A stretch of DNA of 64,000 nt from NCBI RefSeq assembly GCF_024707525.1, contig NZ_CP062231.1, positions 2,790,001-2,854,000 on the forward strand, written 5' to 3'. The notes beneath the pieces were generated by a model. That model worked only from the letters and a program-made list of their open reading frames with translations, searched no databases and was not told the origin of the DNA. The translations under genes were made by a program, and so were the position numbers. Within the stretch, counting starts at the first letter, position 1. Each line of letters begins with the position of its first letter. Shown in pieces: positions 63,455 through 64,000 of the stretch. Origin of the DNA: Rhizobium sp. TH2 (GTDB lineage: Bacteria; Pseudomonadota; Alphaproteobacteria; Rhizobiales; Rhizobiaceae).

Positions 63455-64000
63455 CTCCCACTTCCACATCTGGCGCCGCGACGATCTTCCCTGGCTGAAC
63501 GGGCCAATGGTGCCGCGCATCTTCGGACCCTATGAACCGATCCGCCGAGACTACCCGATCGCGGAATATCTGGGCGAACTCGACGGGCTCGATATCACCA
63601 AGGCGGTCTATGTGCAGACCAATTGGGCCAAGACCGATTTCGAGAAGGAGGTCGCCTGGGTCAGCGACACCGCCAAGGAAACCGGGTGGCCACATGCCAT
63701 CGTCGGCTATGCCGATATGACGCTGGAAGACGTGCGCCCTCAGCTTGATCGTCTCAAAGCCTATCCGCTGGTGCGCGGCGTGCGGATGCAGCTTCATTGG
63801 CACGACGTGCCGGAATACCGCTTCGCGCCGAACCCCGAACAGGTGCTCGATCCGGCCGTCCGCCGCAATGTTTCGCGCCTCAACGATTACGACTATTCCT
63901 TCGACCTGCAACTCTTTCCTGCGCAGATGCGCGCAGGCGCCGAACTTGTCGCCGAAAACCCGAAGACTGATTTCATCCTCACCCATTGCGGCATGCTGAC
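63438..64000 (+). CDS. Amidohydrolase family protein (partial, runs off the window)
   Basis: The first 187 codons of a metal-dependent hydrolase: DSHFHIW (residues 6-12) is the HxH metal motif of the amidohydrolase superfamily (TIM barrel type, Pfam Amidohydro_2). FILTHCGML near the end of the window is a second metal-ligand strand. Members hydrolyse lactones and related esters. The gene overlaps coxE-like by 17 bases, so it belongs to the hydroxylase operon; it might act on the product of that enzyme. The C-terminus is outside the window. Confidence 0.88.
   Translation, partial: MPSVIDSHFHIWRRDDLPWLNGPMVPRIFGPYEPIRRDYPIAEYLGELDGLDITKAVYVQTNWAKTDFEKEVAWVSDTAKETGWPHAIVGYADMTLEDVRPQLDRLKAYPLVRGVRMQLHWHDVPEYRFAPNPEQVLDPAVRRNVSRLNDYDYSFDLQLFPAQMRAGAELVAENPKTDFILTHCGML

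Overview
The window looks like chromosomal DNA of a free-living or plant-associated alphaproteobacterium of the Hyphomicrobiales (rhizobial type). Reasons are the GC-rich codon use, two DUF1127 mini-genes beside a LysR gene, an ExoD-family gene, palindromic rhizobial-type intergenic repeats, and a bmt/mttB-like/RACo-like gene set of the kind I associate with Sinorhizobium and Mesorhizobium. No phage genes, transposases, rRNA, tRNA or CRISPR were recognised. All functions are read from protein motifs and context; no database search was run.

Layout. 0.9-6.0 kb: a complete peptide-type (family 5) ABC importer, with a Tat-exported binding protein, two permeases and a double ATPase. 6.1-12.2 kb: small housekeeping genes (YjbR-like, aldo/keto reductase, GST, acylphosphatase), an EF-G-like GTPase on the minus strand and a flavin monooxygenase-like protein. 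12.2-13.9 kb: a long, highly structured non-coding leader followed by betaine-homocysteine methyltransferase. 14.1-19.1 kb: a 1547-residue protein built from about 30 repeats of about 46 residues, plus a small companion. 19.2-22.0 kb: an ECF sigma factor and a membrane-anchored VWA protein. 22.2-25.5 kb: an inverted-repeat element, two DMT permeases, a MazEF-type toxin-antitoxin pair and a ferredoxin-like protein.

25.6-43.8 kb is the most interesting part. It holds an MttB-superfamily methyltransferase without an in-frame amber codon, its corrinoid protein, a DUF1638 protein, a small 'virulence factor' domain protein, a MetV-like iron-sulfur protein, a MetF homologue, a methyl-tetrahydrofolate:corrinoid methyltransferase, a RACo-like reductive activator, a GlxA/GbdR-type AraC regulator and a large flavin/folate demethylating dehydrogenase. 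Together with bmt these could strip methyl groups from glycine betaine or a related quaternary amine and oxidise them through folate, in what is probably an aerobe. Two-component and c-di-GMP genes lie between the regulator and the dehydrogenase.

43.9-53.3 kb: an XRE regulator, a methyltransferase, a large MscS-type channel, and three more proteins with RTX or RTX-like repeats (a T4-lysozyme-like muramidase fusion, an orphan repeat protein and a serralysin-type zinc protease) without a visible type I exporter. 53.7-57.5 kb: DUF427, gamma-glutamyltransferase, an AraC regulator and an SRPBCC protein. 57.5-63.5 kb: a molybdenum hydroxylase operon whose large subunit is encoded as two genes in the same frame separated by one stop, followed by MoxR/CoxD-like and CoxE-like maturation genes. 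The last gene, an amidohydrolase, runs off the window end.
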